Source: Chloracidobacterium sp. (lineage in GTDB: Bacteria; Acidobacteriota; Blastocatellia; Pyrinomonadales; Pyrinomonadaceae). From it: a stretch of DNA of 64,000 nt. The stretch covers positions 124,001-188,000 of the forward strand of contig JABTUB010000002.1 in the NCBI GenBank assembly GCA_015075585.1. The letters are read 5' to 3'. The notes below the pieces were generated by a model. The model worked only from the letters and a program-made list of their open reading frames with translations. It was not told the origin of the DNA and searched no databases. Made by a program: the position numbers and the translations under genes. This document shows, one piece after another, positions 44,258 through 53,810 of this stretch. Each line of letters starts with the position of its first letter. The first letter of the stretch is position 1.

Positions 44258-44709
44258 GAGGCAGGACATCAAACAACTGCATCATCCGGCCTATGCTTTG
44301 GGCCGCTTGTCTGCTTTTTGCTGTGTGTATTTCTGCATGCAGTATTCCGACCTTGGAATCGGCACAATGCTCCGCAGCCCGCGAAGGTGTCCGAAAATTC
44401 TATTCATTCCATCTGGGCAACGATATGCAGCCGTCGGCGGAAAATATTGAGCTGCGAAAGCGATTTCTTACCACCGACCTCTACGATTCGTTAAGGAACG
44501 GGCCTTTCGGCGAAATTGACCCGTTCACGAATTCCCAACAGCCTCCGCGCACGTTCAAGATCGGTAAGTGCGTTGAGATGTCTGACAACACCTCGAAAGT
44601 GCAGGTTCAGCTCTATTGGAAAGATGATGCGGCGACGACGCAAAAGGAGCTGCATGTCGAGGCGGTAAAAGAAGGCGACGCCTGGCTGATAAATAAGCTC
44701 ATATATTGA
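44254..44709 (+). CDS. Putative lipoprotein between gatC and gatA
   Basis: 151 residues if the GTG at 44254 (overlapping the gatC stop as GTGA) is used; an ATG at 44293 also gives a signal sequence but loses the basic N-terminus. A signal anchor ([16 protein letters not shown]) ends at a lipobox-like Ser-Ala-Cys, so lipid attachment is likely. The rest is a beta-strand-rich domain with no known active site, similar in size to DUF3828/DUF4878-type proteins. Its placement between two tRNA-amidotransferase genes is unusual. Confidence 0.65.
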   Translation: MRGRTSNNCIIRPMLWAACLLFAVCISACSIPTLESAQCSAAREGVRKFYSFHLGNDMQPSAENIELRKRFLTTDLYDSLRNGPFGEIDPFTNSQQPPRTFKIGKCVEMSDNTSKVQVQLYWKDDAATTQKELHVEAVKEGDAWLINKLIY

Positions 44710-44722
44710 ACAAATTGAAATT

Positions 44723-46120
44723 ATGTCGATCGTTTCAGATATAGAAAAAGTCCTTGATAATGCCGACCGCCTCAACGGCGAGCTAAACGCGTTCCTGTCC
44801 GTTGAACGCGAAATTGCCATGGCGGAGGCCGAGCGGATCGACGCTCAGCCGGCATCATCGCCGCTGCACGGTGTTGCTATCGCCCTAAAGGATAATATCT
44901 GCACAAAGGGTATGCGGACATCGTGCGGCTCACGAATACTCGGGAATTACCGGGCTCAATATGATGCAACGGTTGCCCGACGGCTCAAAGATGCGGGCGC
45001 GATCATCGTCGGCAAGACCAATATGGACGAATTCGCGATGGGTTCGTCAAACGAGTCATCGGCGTTCGGCCCTGCGAAGAACCCTTGGGACACCGACCGC
45101 GTTCCGGGCGGAAGCTCCGGCGGCTCGGCGGTTGCCGTGGCATCGGGTGTCGTAAGGGCATCGCTGGGCAGTGAGACCGGCGGTTCGGTCCGCCAGCCCG
45201 CATCGCTGTGCGGCATAGTCGGCCTAAAGCCGACATACGGCCGCATTTCGCGGTTCGGGCTTGTTGCATTCGCGTCGTCGCTCGACAATATCGGCATCTT
45301 TGGGCAAACGACACGGGATGTCGCGGATGTATTGAGCGTTATCGCAGGCCGTGACGAAAATGATGCAACATCGGCCGATGTCGCAGTGCCCGAGTACGCG
45401 GCCTCGCTTAACGAAGACATACGCGGCAAAAGGCTCGGCGTACCGCGGGATCTCTTGGGTGAAGGCCTTGATGGCGAAGTTCGCGAACACGTACTCACAT
45501 CGATCGACAATTTCCGCAGCCTCGGAGCCGAGATCGTCGATATCGAGTTGCCTCACGCAAAGTACGGCATTGCCGTTTACTACATCATCGCGACCGCAGA
45601 AGCCTCGTCGAATCTTGCGAGATTTGACGGGGTGCGTTACGGCTATCGCTCCGCAGAAGCGGCTGGGCTGCGCGATATGTACTTCAAGACGCGTGAGGAC
45701 GGCTTTGGAGCAGAGGTTAAGCGCAGGATAATGCTCGGCACTTACGTCCTGTCGAGCGGTTATTACGACGCCTATTATCTGAAAGCGCAAAAGGTACGCT
45801 CGCTCGTGAAGCAGGATTATGTATCCGCATTCCGTGAGTGCGACGCCATCCTGACACCGACATCGCCGTCGGTCGCCTTTCGCTTCGGCGAACGCGCCGA
45901 TGACCCGATAGCGATGTATTTGAGCGATATCTACACGGTCTCGGCAAACCTCGCCGGCATACCTGCGATAAGCGTCCCTTGCGGACTGTCATCCGAAGGC
46001 CTGCCGATCGGGCTTCAGCTTGTCGGTGGCTTTTGGTCCGAGGCGGCACTGCTTAACCTTGCTTCAAAATACGAAGCCGCTCACCCGTTGGGCAAGCGGC
46101 CGGGCATCTTTGCCGGTTAG
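44723..46120 (+). CDS. gatA: Glutamyl-tRNA(Gln) amidotransferase subunit A
   Basis: A 465-residue amidase subunit that liberates ammonia from glutamine. The Ser-cisSer-Lys triad is present: [10 protein letters not shown] (Lys), and [21 protein letters not shown] with [13 protein letters not shown] (both Ser). Length and C-terminal PLGKRPGIF are standard. It starts 13 nt after the lipoprotein gene, so it is cotranscribed with gatC. Confidence 0.97.
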   Translation: MSIVSDIEKVLDNADRLNGELNAFLSVEREIAMAEAERIDAQPASSPLHGVAIALKDNICTKGMRTSCGSRILGNYRAQYDATVARRLKDAGAIIVGKTNMDEFAMGSSNESSAFGPAKNPWDTDRVPGGSSGGSAVAVASGVVRASLGSETGGSVRQPASLCGIVGLKPTYGRISRFGLVAFASSLDNIGIFGQTTRDVADVLSVIAGRDENDATSADVAVPEYAASLNEDIRGKRLGVPRDLLGEGLDGEVREHVLTSIDNFRSLGAEIVDIELPHAKYGIAVYYIIATAEASSNLARFDGVRYGYRSAEAAGLRDMYFKTREDGFGAEVKRRIMLGTYVLSSGYYDAYYLKAQKVRSLVKQDYVSAFRECDAILTPTSPSVAFRFGERADDPIAMYLSDIYTVSANLAGIPAISVPCGLSSEGLPIGLQLVGGFWSEAALLNLASKYEAAHPLGKRPGIFAG

Positions 46121-46143
46121 TAAAGCGACACTCGCCGCGGCAC

Positions 46144-48366
46144 TTACTGAGCGAGCCTCAGATGCGAAATATTAGGATTTTGCCTGATCGCTCCCGCGGC
46201 TCCGGGAAGTATGTTCTGCCACCTGTTAGTTTCGCTCAGAAGCTTGTTCACATCACTGACCTTCAGGGGCTTCGAGAAAAGATAGCCTTGCCCGTATTCG
46301 CAACCGAGGATCCTCAGCTGATGAAACTGATGAATGCTTTCAATGCCTTCGGCGACGACCTTAAAGTTCAAAACCTTTGCCAGGGCGATGACGGTTCGGA
46401 CGATCTCGCCGTTATCCGTATTGCTCTCCATCGCACTCACGAACGACCGGTCAACCTTCAGCAGGTCTATCGGGAATTTATGAAGATAACTGAGGCTTGA
46501 ATATCCCGTCCCGAAGTCATCTATACTTATCTGAACACCCGTCGATTTGATCTCCTTTAGCATCAAGATCGCGGTCTCAGCGTTCTCCATTACGGCGCTT
46601 TCCGTAAGTTCCAGCTTTAGGCTCGACGGCTCAATGCCCGACTCATTGATCACTGAACGGATCTGATCCACAAGATCGGGATGAGCAAAATGTTTACCCG
46701 AAAGATTCACGGCAACGCTCAGCGGCGTTTCCGCTGGCCGCTGTTTTTGCCACTGCACTATCTGATTGCAGGCCATGTTCAGTATCTGCAGGGTCATCGG
46801 GATAACAAGGCCTGTGCTTTCTGCTATCGGGATGAATTCGTTGGGCGGCACAAGGCCCCGCTGCGGATGATTCCACCGAACGAGGGCCTCAAAGCCCACG
46901 AGCGATGCATTGTCTAGAGCGATGATCGGCTGATAGTGAAGTTCGAACTCTCGTCGCTCGATCGCAAATCGAAGGTCAGTTTCGAGCTGCAGCCGCGTAA
47001 CAGCACGGATATGCATCTTCTGGTCAAAGATCACATGCGGTTCGCTCTGATCCTTTGCGTTGTACATTGCGATATCCGCATCGCGAAGGATATCTTCAGC
47101 CTCCGCGTATTTCGGACTTCCGAATGCGATCCCCATTTTCAAACTCGTAAACACCTGCCGGCCGTCGAGCGTATATGGCTCAGCCACGCGCTTTGCCAAA
47201 CGTTCGGCGAAGGCGGTGGCCTCATCCCTTGATCCGAGACCGGTCAGAATTATCCCGAATTTATCGCCCGAAAAACGGCCCACCATATCCTGCTCCCGAA
47301 CCATGCCCGCGAGACGCTTACCGACATTGCGTATAAGCCTGTCGCCGATCGAGTGGCCCAGACTGTCGTTGATCGTCTTGAACCTGTTGAGGTCAAGCAG
47401 CAGAACTGAGAAATTACAGTCGTTGGCCTCGCGGCTCTGGCGGAGAAGTGTTTTCAGCTGATCGAGGAAATAATTTCTGTTCGGCAGGCCCGTCAGAGCA
47501 TCGTGATACGCAGCATGGCGGAAGTTCGCGTGGCTCTCTTGCAGTGCCTCACTGCTGCGTTCAAGTTCTTCGACGTAATGTTTCAGTTCCCTTACGTGCT
47601 GCTCGGCAAGTTCGGCACGCTTATGTTCGGCATCGGTAGCCGTAGCAAGAGCGCGGTTCATATTCCGAATAACCCTTCGGAAGATGAGAAAAACGAGGCC
47701 TAAGATCGATACCAGCGTAGCCAGAAGATAGATATCTATACGGCCCAAAGCCTTCACGATAACACCGGCCATCGCGCCGCCGACCAAATAGACAAGAGCA
47801 CCGTCAAAACAACTCTCAGACCATACACGCCATAATCCGTGGTCATGACCTATCGAGTAAAAAGCTGCGGTGAGGAAGGAACTGACCATGAAAAGGACGG
47901 CTGTTATCGTGACGAACAGCCAAATAAAGCTGGTAAGGTCATTGCGTGCGAGTACTGCTTCAGATGAACCAAATAGTAGCTGCACGGCATAGAACGCTGC
48001 AAAAACGGCTATCGGCGCCACCGAGAGGCTGACGATCGCTCCCTTTGGGTTAACCTTGCCGTTGGCCCGCCAAAGGTGAAGCCTAACGGCGACCATATCA
48101 AGTATTGAGAGAATGACCGCTACCTCCACGCCGTAAAGCACCATTGCCAGGATCACAAGTGCATCTGACACCGTCAGGCTCATTCGGGCGCGCGGCAATT
48201 GGATACGCAAGAAGTAGCTGCAAAATACCGTGAAGATGCCGATGATCCCGATTCCCGGATCGAACTCTTTCGTTCCCAGTCCGATCAGTGCGAACACGAC
48301 AGTGCCTAGCGCGAGCGGGGCGATAGCCGCAATAAATATATTCTTGTTTCTTTCGACGGCGTCCAT
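46144..48366 (-). CDS. Membrane GGDEF/EAL protein with degenerate GGDEF
   Basis: A 740-residue c-di-GMP signalling protein. About eight membrane helices (residues 10-230) form an MASE-like sensor, then a coiled coil, GGDEF domain (~275-440) and EAL domain (~455-715). The GGDEF signature is altered to SGDKF (VGRFSGDKFGIIL), losing the key acidic residue, so cyclase activity is doubtful. The EAL motif is intact (FEALVRWNHP), and the DDFGTGYSSLSYL and VAEGIES catalytic segments are present. It is probably a phosphodiesterase controlled by the inactive cyclase domain. Confidence 0.88.
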   Translation of the reverse strand: MDAVERNKNIFIAAIAPLALGTVVFALIGLGTKEFDPGIGIIGIFTVFCSYFLRIQLPRARMSLTVSDALVILAMVLYGVEVAVILSILDMVAVRLHLWRANGKVNPKGAIVSLSVAPIAVFAAFYAVQLLFGSSEAVLARNDLTSFIWLFVTITAVLFMVSSFLTAAFYSIGHDHGLWRVWSESCFDGALVYLVGGAMAGVIVKALGRIDIYLLATLVSILGLVFLIFRRVIRNMNRALATATDAEHKRAELAEQHVRELKHYVEELERSSEALQESHANFRHAAYHDALTGLPNRNYFLDQLKTLLRQSREANDCNFSVLLLDLNRFKTINDSLGHSIGDRLIRNVGKRLAGMVREQDMVGRFSGDKFGIILTGLGSRDEATAFAERLAKRVAEPYTLDGRQVFTSLKMGIAFGSPKYAEAEDILRDADIAMYNAKDQSEPHVIFDQKMHIRAVTRLQLETDLRFAIERREFELHYQPIIALDNASLVGFEALVRWNHPQRGLVPPNEFIPIAESTGLVIPMTLQILNMACNQIVQWQKQRPAETPLSVAVNLSGKHFAHPDLVDQIRSVINESGIEPSSLKLELTESAVMENAETAILMLKEIKSTGVQISIDDFGTGYSSLSYLHKFPIDLLKVDRSFVSAMESNTDNGEIVRTVIALAKVLNFKVVAEGIESIHQFHQLRILGCEYGQGYLFSKPLKVSDVNKLLSETNRWQNILPGAAGAIRQNPNISHLRLAQ

Positions 48367-48816
48367 TTGAAGATGAGGATCCGGTGTTGTAATGAATGTG
48401 AGAGGCGGTCGGAGGCTGCGTGATCAAGATACGATCTGCCTCAATTGATTATAAGATAAACGCTATTCTAATTCCAACAACTTTTTTTAACAACTTATTT
48501 GACATTTTCTGCAATAGCCGGAACGGGCGGGCGGATTGTCGAACTACGACCTCGCGGCACCTTGCAGCCGGCGTCAGTTCAAGAGCAAGCGAGCGAGCCG
48601 TTTTGCTTTTTCGGCAAAGCGCTTCGGCACTCATTACAAAACAACGGCAATGACCGTGCCTCACCAAATATATTACGTAACTTGTTGGTGCTGCTTAGTT
48701 TACCGATCAGAAACGTGGAATGCTGATCGAGATCGTGAAGGCAGGTCATTTAATATATCGGTCATGATGACCGATATATGAAATAACGAAAGATGGAATA
48801 TCTTCGATCGAAAAAG
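48367..48816. other. Intergenic region (450 bp) with one perfect palindrome
   Basis: No credible gene in either strand. It separates the GGDEF/EAL gene from the S9A gene. The part 48367-48752 shows nothing definite apart from AT-rich tracts near 48480-48500; the palindrome at 48753-48779 is annotated separately. Confidence 0.5.
48753..48779. promoter_or_regulatory. 27-bp perfect palindrome (13-1-13)
   Basis: ATATATCGGTCAT and ATGACCGATATAT flank a central G (48766). No T-run follows on either side, so it is a weak terminator candidate and rather a strong protein-binding site, although it lies downstream of the S9A gene on the minus strand. Confidence 0.5.
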
Positions 48817-50949
48817 CTACTTTGTGATGCCGGTCTGGGTGAGAGCGTAGGCATAATCGAAGGCAACTTCTTTTAGCCGGTCATAGCGTCCAGATGAACC
48901 CCCATGCCCCGCACCCATATTTGTTTTTAGCAGGATCACACTGTCATTGGTCTTCAACTCGCGGACTTTGGCGGCAAATTTCGCCCCTTCCCAATACGGA
49001 ACTTGACTGTCGTTAAGCGATACCTCGATGAGCATATTAGGATACGGCTGGGCCTTTACATTTTCATATGGTGAGTACTGCACCATGTAATCCCAGTCCT
49101 TTTTAATATGAGGATTTCCCCATTCGATCCATTCTTCGGTAGTGAGCGGCAGCGTCTCATCGAGCATCGTGTTCATAACATCAACGAACGGCACCTGCAC
49201 GATCGCCGCCTTGAATGTCTCGGGCGATCGATTGACGGATGCGCCCATCAGCAGGCCGCCTGCGGAACCTCCTTGGATGACCAAGCGGTCGCTCGATGTA
49301 TATTTATTTGCGATCAGCCACTTTGCCGAGTCCACAAAGTCGTTGAACGTATTCATCTTGGTGTACATACGCCCGGCGAGACGCCACGCTTCGCCAAGTT
49401 CACCGCCTCCGCGGATCAGGGCAAGGCCGTAGATCATTCCGCGATCGACCAGCGAGAGACGCGCGGCCGAGAATCCGGCGGTCATCGACGCTCCGTATGA
49501 ACCGTATCCATAGAGCAGCATCGGAGACTTGCCGTCCAGTTTCGTACCTTTTTTCATCATTACGACGACAGGTACCTTTACGCCGTCGCGTGCGACGGCC
49601 CAAACGCGTTCGGTCTCGTACTTCGTCTTATCGTAACCGCTTGGTATCTCTTCCTGCTTTATGAGCTTGCTTTTGCGTGTCTTAAGATCGAACTCATAAA
49701 CGGAATTCGGAGTGATCATTGACGAATAACGATAACGTATTACGGGCGTGCTGTACTCAGGATTGTATGTAAGACTCATCGTATAAACACTTTCGGGCGT
49801 CGCGATGACCATCGGAGCACGCCGCGTTTTCCTATCCAGGACCCGCAGGTACTCAAGCCCGTTCTCCTTGACGGACAGGATCGCAGAGCCGTCAAAAAGA
49901 TCGATCCCGTCGATGTGAACCTTCGGGTCATACGGTATATAGTCTTTCCAATTTTTTTCGGCAGGGTTGCTTGCCGAGACCTTCATCACCTTAAAATTCT
50001 CGGCACCGTCCTTGTTGGTCACCACAAAGAACTCGCCCTGATCGAAATTGAGTGAGTATTGGTGGCCTTCGCGTCGAGGGCTGAACACATTCCACTCACC
50101 GTCTGGCGTATCAGCCGCCAGATAGCGGAATTCATCCATCGTCTTGGCCCCGGAACCGATGAACAGCATCTTGCCGTCGCGGCTTCGGCCTACATAGACC
50201 CCGAAAAGAACATCGTCGTCGTAGAATACTTTCGCGGGCGCCTGTTGCGACCCGAGCACATAACGCCATGCGGTATCGGTACGCTTAGTCTTCGCATCCT
50301 CGGTCGTAAAGAAGACCGTCTTGTTGTCGGGCGTCCATGTAAAAGAAGTTACACGCTCGATCTTATCAGGGAGGATGTTGCCGGTCCGCAGATCTTTGAA
50401 CCGGAGCGTGTACTGCCGATAGCCGGTCGTATCGACCGAAAATGCCAGTATATTACCGTCATCACTGACATCGAACTCATTTATCGCAAAGAATTTGTAC
50501 GGCTTTGCCATCTCGTTCGTATCAAGCAGGATCGAAGCATCGCTGCCGTCTTGTCGTGTGCCGCGAAGGTACGTCGCATACTGCTTTCCCTTCTCGGTTC
50601 GCGTAAAGTACCAATAATTGCCCTTCTTATACGGCACGCTTTCGTCGTCCTGTTTGACCCGCCCGATCATCTCTTCATAAAGCGAGTTTACGAAGCCCTG
50701 ATACTTGCCCATGACCGATTCCGTGTATCGGTTATTGTCTTCAAGATAGCTGCGGATCGCGGGATCGAGATGATCCTTATCGCCCCGAAGCCAGAAGTAA
50801 TTATCCGTGATCTCATAGCCATGGATCTTCAATATCTGCGGAACTTTTTTTGCGATCGGTGGTTTCATATCTGTCTGGGCAGCAATAACCATACTGCCGG
50901 CCATAATTGTTGCGAACAATAACACTTTACGGAGAAAACGATGCTTCAA
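48817..50949 (-). CDS. S9A prolyl oligopeptidase
   Basis: 710 residues from the TTG at 50949: GGAGGG lies seven bases upstream and a signal peptide follows (MKHRFLRKVLLFATIMAGSM, Ala-Gln cut near 25). An earlier TTG at 50970 is less likely. A beta-propeller domain covers about 80-420; the alpha/beta-hydrolase part contains Ser in QGGSAGGLLMG, Asp in SLNDSQVPYWEG and His in GAGHGGSSGRYD. It cleaves Pro-containing short peptides, here presumably in the periplasm. Confidence 0.9.
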   Translation of the reverse strand: MKHRFLRKVLLFATIMAGSMVIAAQTDMKPPIAKKVPQILKIHGYEITDNYFWLRGDKDHLDPAIRSYLEDNNRYTESVMGKYQGFVNSLYEEMIGRVKQDDESVPYKKGNYWYFTRTEKGKQYATYLRGTRQDGSDASILLDTNEMAKPYKFFAINEFDVSDDGNILAFSVDTTGYRQYTLRFKDLRTGNILPDKIERVTSFTWTPDNKTVFFTTEDAKTKRTDTAWRYVLGSQQAPAKVFYDDDVLFGVYVGRSRDGKMLFIGSGAKTMDEFRYLAADTPDGEWNVFSPRREGHQYSLNFDQGEFFVVTNKDGAENFKVMKVSASNPAEKNWKDYIPYDPKVHIDGIDLFDGSAILSVKENGLEYLRVLDRKTRRAPMVIATPESVYTMSLTYNPEYSTPVIRYRYSSMITPNSVYEFDLKTRKSKLIKQEEIPSGYDKTKYETERVWAVARDGVKVPVVVMMKKGTKLDGKSPMLLYGYGSYGASMTAGFSAARLSLVDRGMIYGLALIRGGGELGEAWRLAGRMYTKMNTFNDFVDSAKWLIANKYTSSDRLVIQGGSAGGLLMGASVNRSPETFKAAIVQVPFVDVMNTMLDETLPLTTEEWIEWGNPHIKKDWDYMVQYSPYENVKAQPYPNMLIEVSLNDSQVPYWEGAKFAAKVRELKTNDSVILLKTNMGAGHGGSSGRYDRLKEVAFDYAYALTQTGITK

Positions 50950-51075
50950 CTCGATGCCCTCCACGATCAATGACCTATATTTACTGTAACCGCTTCGATT
51001 TTACTTTCAGTTCAATACGCAGTGCAAACAACGATGCAGCGTAACAGTCGGATCGGGAGCCATCCATCGCGAAAA

Positions 51076-51104
51076 GTAAAAAGGCTGCCGTTTTCGGCAG
51101 CCTT
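51076..51104 (-). terminator. Intrinsic terminator after gltA
   Basis: A perfect 10-bp stem with a 4-nt loop: AAGGCTGCCG/CGGCAGCCTT at 51081-51104 with TTTTTAC following on the minus strand. Confidence 0.8.
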
Positions 51105-51129
51105 CATCGATCAAACGATCGAAGCGATA

Positions 51130-52272
51130 TCATCTTTCGGCGATAGGAACATACTTAAGGTCACGCGGCCCTACGTATTCCGCACGCGGCCGAATAAGCT
51201 TGTTATTCGCGTACTGCTCGAGGACGTGTCCCGTCCATCCCGAAATGCGGCTGACCGCAAAGATCGGCGTGTACATATCAAGGGCGATGCCCATAAGATA
51301 GTAGGTCGAAGCCGAGTAAAAATCGACATTCGGGTACATTCCCTTCTTGTCGTGCATCAGTTTTTCGATACGCTGCGACATCTCGAACCACTTTGACTCG
51401 CCGGTCTTGTCGGCCATCTGCTTCGAGAATTTCCTGAGCCAGGTCGCCCGCGGATCCTCCGTCTTATAAACGGCATGGCCGATGCCCATGATCTTGCGTT
51501 TTTCTTCGAGCGCCTTTTCGACCCACGCATCAACGTTATCAAGCTCGCCGATCTCGATAAGCATCTTCATAACGGCAGTGTTCGCCCCGCCGTGCAGCGG
51601 CCCTGCAAGTGCGGCGATGCCCGCCGTGATACATCCGTACATACCTGCGAGCGTACCCGCAACAACACGCGTCGTGAATGTCGAGGCGTTCAGCTCGTGA
51701 TCTGCATGCAGGATGAGGGCGATGTCGAACATCTTTGCTTCTTCAGCGTCCGGCTTGGCACCGCGAAGCATATACAAAAAATTCTCGGCGATCGACAGCG
51801 ACGCATCCGGCGTTACCGGATCTTTAGCATTGCGGATGCGGTCCCACGCGGCTGCGATCGTTCCGATCTGGCCTGTCAATTTGATCGCGGAACGCATAGC
51901 AGACTCGCGATCGGTCTTTCGGCCGTCCTTGTCGTAAAAATCCAACGCGGAAACGCACGTTCTGACCACATCCATCGGGTTCGCGTCTTTCGGCATATAC
52001 TTCATGCCCGCGAGTATCTCGGCCGGAACCGCATAGTTCGCCCGTATATCGGCCGTCAGGGCCTCAAGCTCGTCCTGCTTCGGCAGACGCCCGTTCCAAA
52101 TCAAAAATATCACTTCCTCAAATGTCGAATGCTGTGCAAGATCGTGTATATCGTATCCCTGATAGATCAGGATGCCCTGCTCGCCGTTCACGTCGCCGAT
52201 CGAACTTTGCGCCGCAACGACGCCCCTAAGTCCTGCCGATGCCGTTCCCGTAGTTTCAGTACCTGTACTCAT
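51130..52272 (-). CDS. gltA: Citrate synthase (or 2-methylcitrate synthase)
   Basis: A 380-residue condensing enzyme with the short-type architecture. Active-site segments: HADHELNASTFTTRVVAGT, GPLHGGANTAVMKML and GIGHAVYKTEDPRA with the catalytic His and Asp. It begins with about ten non-conserved residues. AGAGGAA lies upstream of the ATG. No prp genes are near, so the primary TCA-cycle function is favoured over methylcitrate. Confidence 0.9.
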   Translation of the reverse strand: MSTGTETTGTASAGLRGVVAAQSSIGDVNGEQGILIYQGYDIHDLAQHSTFEEVIFLIWNGRLPKQDELEALTADIRANYAVPAEILAGMKYMPKDANPMDVVRTCVSALDFYDKDGRKTDRESAMRSAIKLTGQIGTIAAAWDRIRNAKDPVTPDASLSIAENFLYMLRGAKPDAEEAKMFDIALILHADHELNASTFTTRVVAGTLAGMYGCITAGIAALAGPLHGGANTAVMKMLIEIGELDNVDAWVEKALEEKRKIMGIGHAVYKTEDPRATWLRKFSKQMADKTGESKWFEMSQRIEKLMHDKKGMYPNVDFYSASTYYLMGIALDMYTPIFAVSRISGWTGHVLEQYANNKLIRPRAEYVGPRDLKYVPIAER

Positions 52273-52574
52273 GTTAAAAATCGTTCCTCTGATTGATCGT
52301 ATCTAAACTTGCTAATCTGATCGACCTAATGCTCGAATTTGCGGGCGTTTGGCCGCGCGTCTCAAACTTTCATTTTAACCGAGTGCCTCCAACAGTTACA
52401 AGCGGAGCCTTCAGAGGTCATAGGCCTGCGGCCTCCCGCCGGCGAAAAAAAATTATCCGCGACCGCAGCAACGCTTTCCCAAAGGAGAACCAAACAGAAA
52501 GCTGCCGCCGCGGCCCGGATAATGTCTTCACGCAATTGTGATGCGTGATCAGTGATCGGAGTTCGCTGCCCCGA
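52273..52574. other. Intergenic region (302 bp)
   Basis: Lies upstream of gltA and downstream of the glycine-zipper gene, both on the minus strand. It holds the gltA Shine-Dalgarno and a short AGGCC-TGC-GGCCT hairpin (52422-52434). No gene-like frame is convincing. Confidence 0.4.
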
Positions 52575-53606
52575 TCATCGGATCTGTGTCTCGTACGAGG
52601 TCTTGATCCTTACCTGCTGATTGCGATTGATGTTTATGTTCTTGCCGCGCTCGATCACGACGGCACCGACGCCGAACGCAGCACCAACGCCCGCCCCGAC
52701 CGCCGCCCCGACAGGACCGCCTATGATCGCTCCAGTAACAAGGCCCGCCGTAGTAGCGCCGCCGACCGTAATTGAATCCTTTTTGACAGTACTCTTTCCG
52801 ATAGCAGTACCTTCGGTATCAACGACCTTTACGTTGTCACCTTTCACCGGCATGACCTCCGTCAAGATCGCACTGAAATTCGACCAACGATTCTCGCTAA
52901 GCATTATACGGTCGAATGAAAGTGCCAATTCTGAGCGCTTCTTGATGCGGCCCGGCCGCGTTACCTTTGCGACCCGTCCTTCGATCACAGCTCCCGCGAT
53001 CTCGACCGGCGAAACGACCTTCGCTACAAATTTATCGCCCTCACGATTTCGTTCCGTCGAGAGATCGTCCTGCATTTCGAGCATGATCTCGGTATCGCGC
53101 GGGATGATGATGACGGCATCGCCATTCGTTATGTACGAAGGCTGAACAGTCGCGGCGGCTGCCGTGCTGTTATCAACCGGAGAAGCCTGCTGCGTAGTGA
53201 CCGCTACATTGTTGAGGGGAACTGTCGCCGTCGGCACAGCCCGGCGCTTGAGGCCGGTTGGCAGTGCCTGCTCGAATGAACGCTTTTCAAATCCCGTGTC
53301 GTATCCGGCCTCGAAACCTTGCTGGTAGCCGTCGCGATACTCTTCAAGCGTACCGTAATCCTTATTAAAAGCACGGTCGGCCTTTTTGTATTCCTCGTGG
53401 CGGTCAATGCTTTTTGAGAGATTGTCGATTATATCGCGATAGCCCGCCATATAGCCGTCCGAGTAGCCGGTGCGATAGCCGCGCTGCAGTGCAATGTGAA
53501 GATCGCTCGTCTGGGCCGAGGCCGATCCGGAAAACACGATCGTGAGAGCTATATTGCTTAAAAAGATAGAGATCGCAGCAACAAGTAATTTCTTGCTTAA
53601 GTTCAT
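52575..53606 (-). CDS. Exported protein with GY-repeat segment and glycine zipper
   Basis: A 343-residue secreted or envelope protein. AAGGAG lies upstream of the ATG; the signal peptide is MNLSKKLLVAAISIFLSNIA...ASA. Residues ~43-113 hold two clusters of G-Y/F-x-x-G repeats (GYRTGYSDGYMAGYRD and YRDGYQQGFEAGYDTGFEK). A central beta-rich domain (about 165-280) follows, then a glycine-zipper helix near 290-325 (GAIIGGPVGAAVGAGVGA). Glycine zippers insert into or pack against membranes. I do not recognise the whole architecture. Confidence 0.7.
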   Translation of the reverse strand: MNLSKKLLVAAISIFLSNIALTIVFSGSASAQTSDLHIALQRGYRTGYSDGYMAGYRDIIDNLSKSIDRHEEYKKADRAFNKDYGTLEEYRDGYQQGFEAGYDTGFEKRSFEQALPTGLKRRAVPTATVPLNNVAVTTQQASPVDNSTAAAATVQPSYITNGDAVIIIPRDTEIMLEMQDDLSTERNREGDKFVAKVVSPVEIAGAVIEGRVAKVTRPGRIKKRSELALSFDRIMLSENRWSNFSAILTEVMPVKGDNVKVVDTEGTAIGKSTVKKDSITVGGATTAGLVTGAIIGGPVGAAVGAGVGAAFGVGAVVIERGKNININRNQQVRIKTSYETQIR

Positions 53607-53737
53607 TTTGACTCCTTTTTCCTAGCAGTTATCTGGTGAAATGCAATTCCGACATATATTTATACATAAATTCTTTATGATTTACAAGAAGTTTTTGCAT
53701 AAAATTCTTAAAATTTTGCTTAATATTAGAAAAAAGA

Positions 53738-53775
53738 GAGAGGGCGACTGAGCCGATCCGGCTGCCGCCCTCTTT
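53738..53775 (-). terminator. Probable terminator after the DUF5916-type gene
   Basis: GAGGGCG...CGCCCTC stem, with TGAGCC/GGCT also pairing inside, followed on the minus strand by CTCTCTTTTTTC. Confidence 0.65.
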
Positions 53776-53810
53776 GCCCTGCAAGGTGTGGTGATGCCGG
53801 GCATCCGGCC

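Noticed and set aside
52422-52434. Short AGGCC-TGC-GGCCT hairpin as a terminator
   Set aside because: The A/T run lies on the wrong side for either neighbouring gene.
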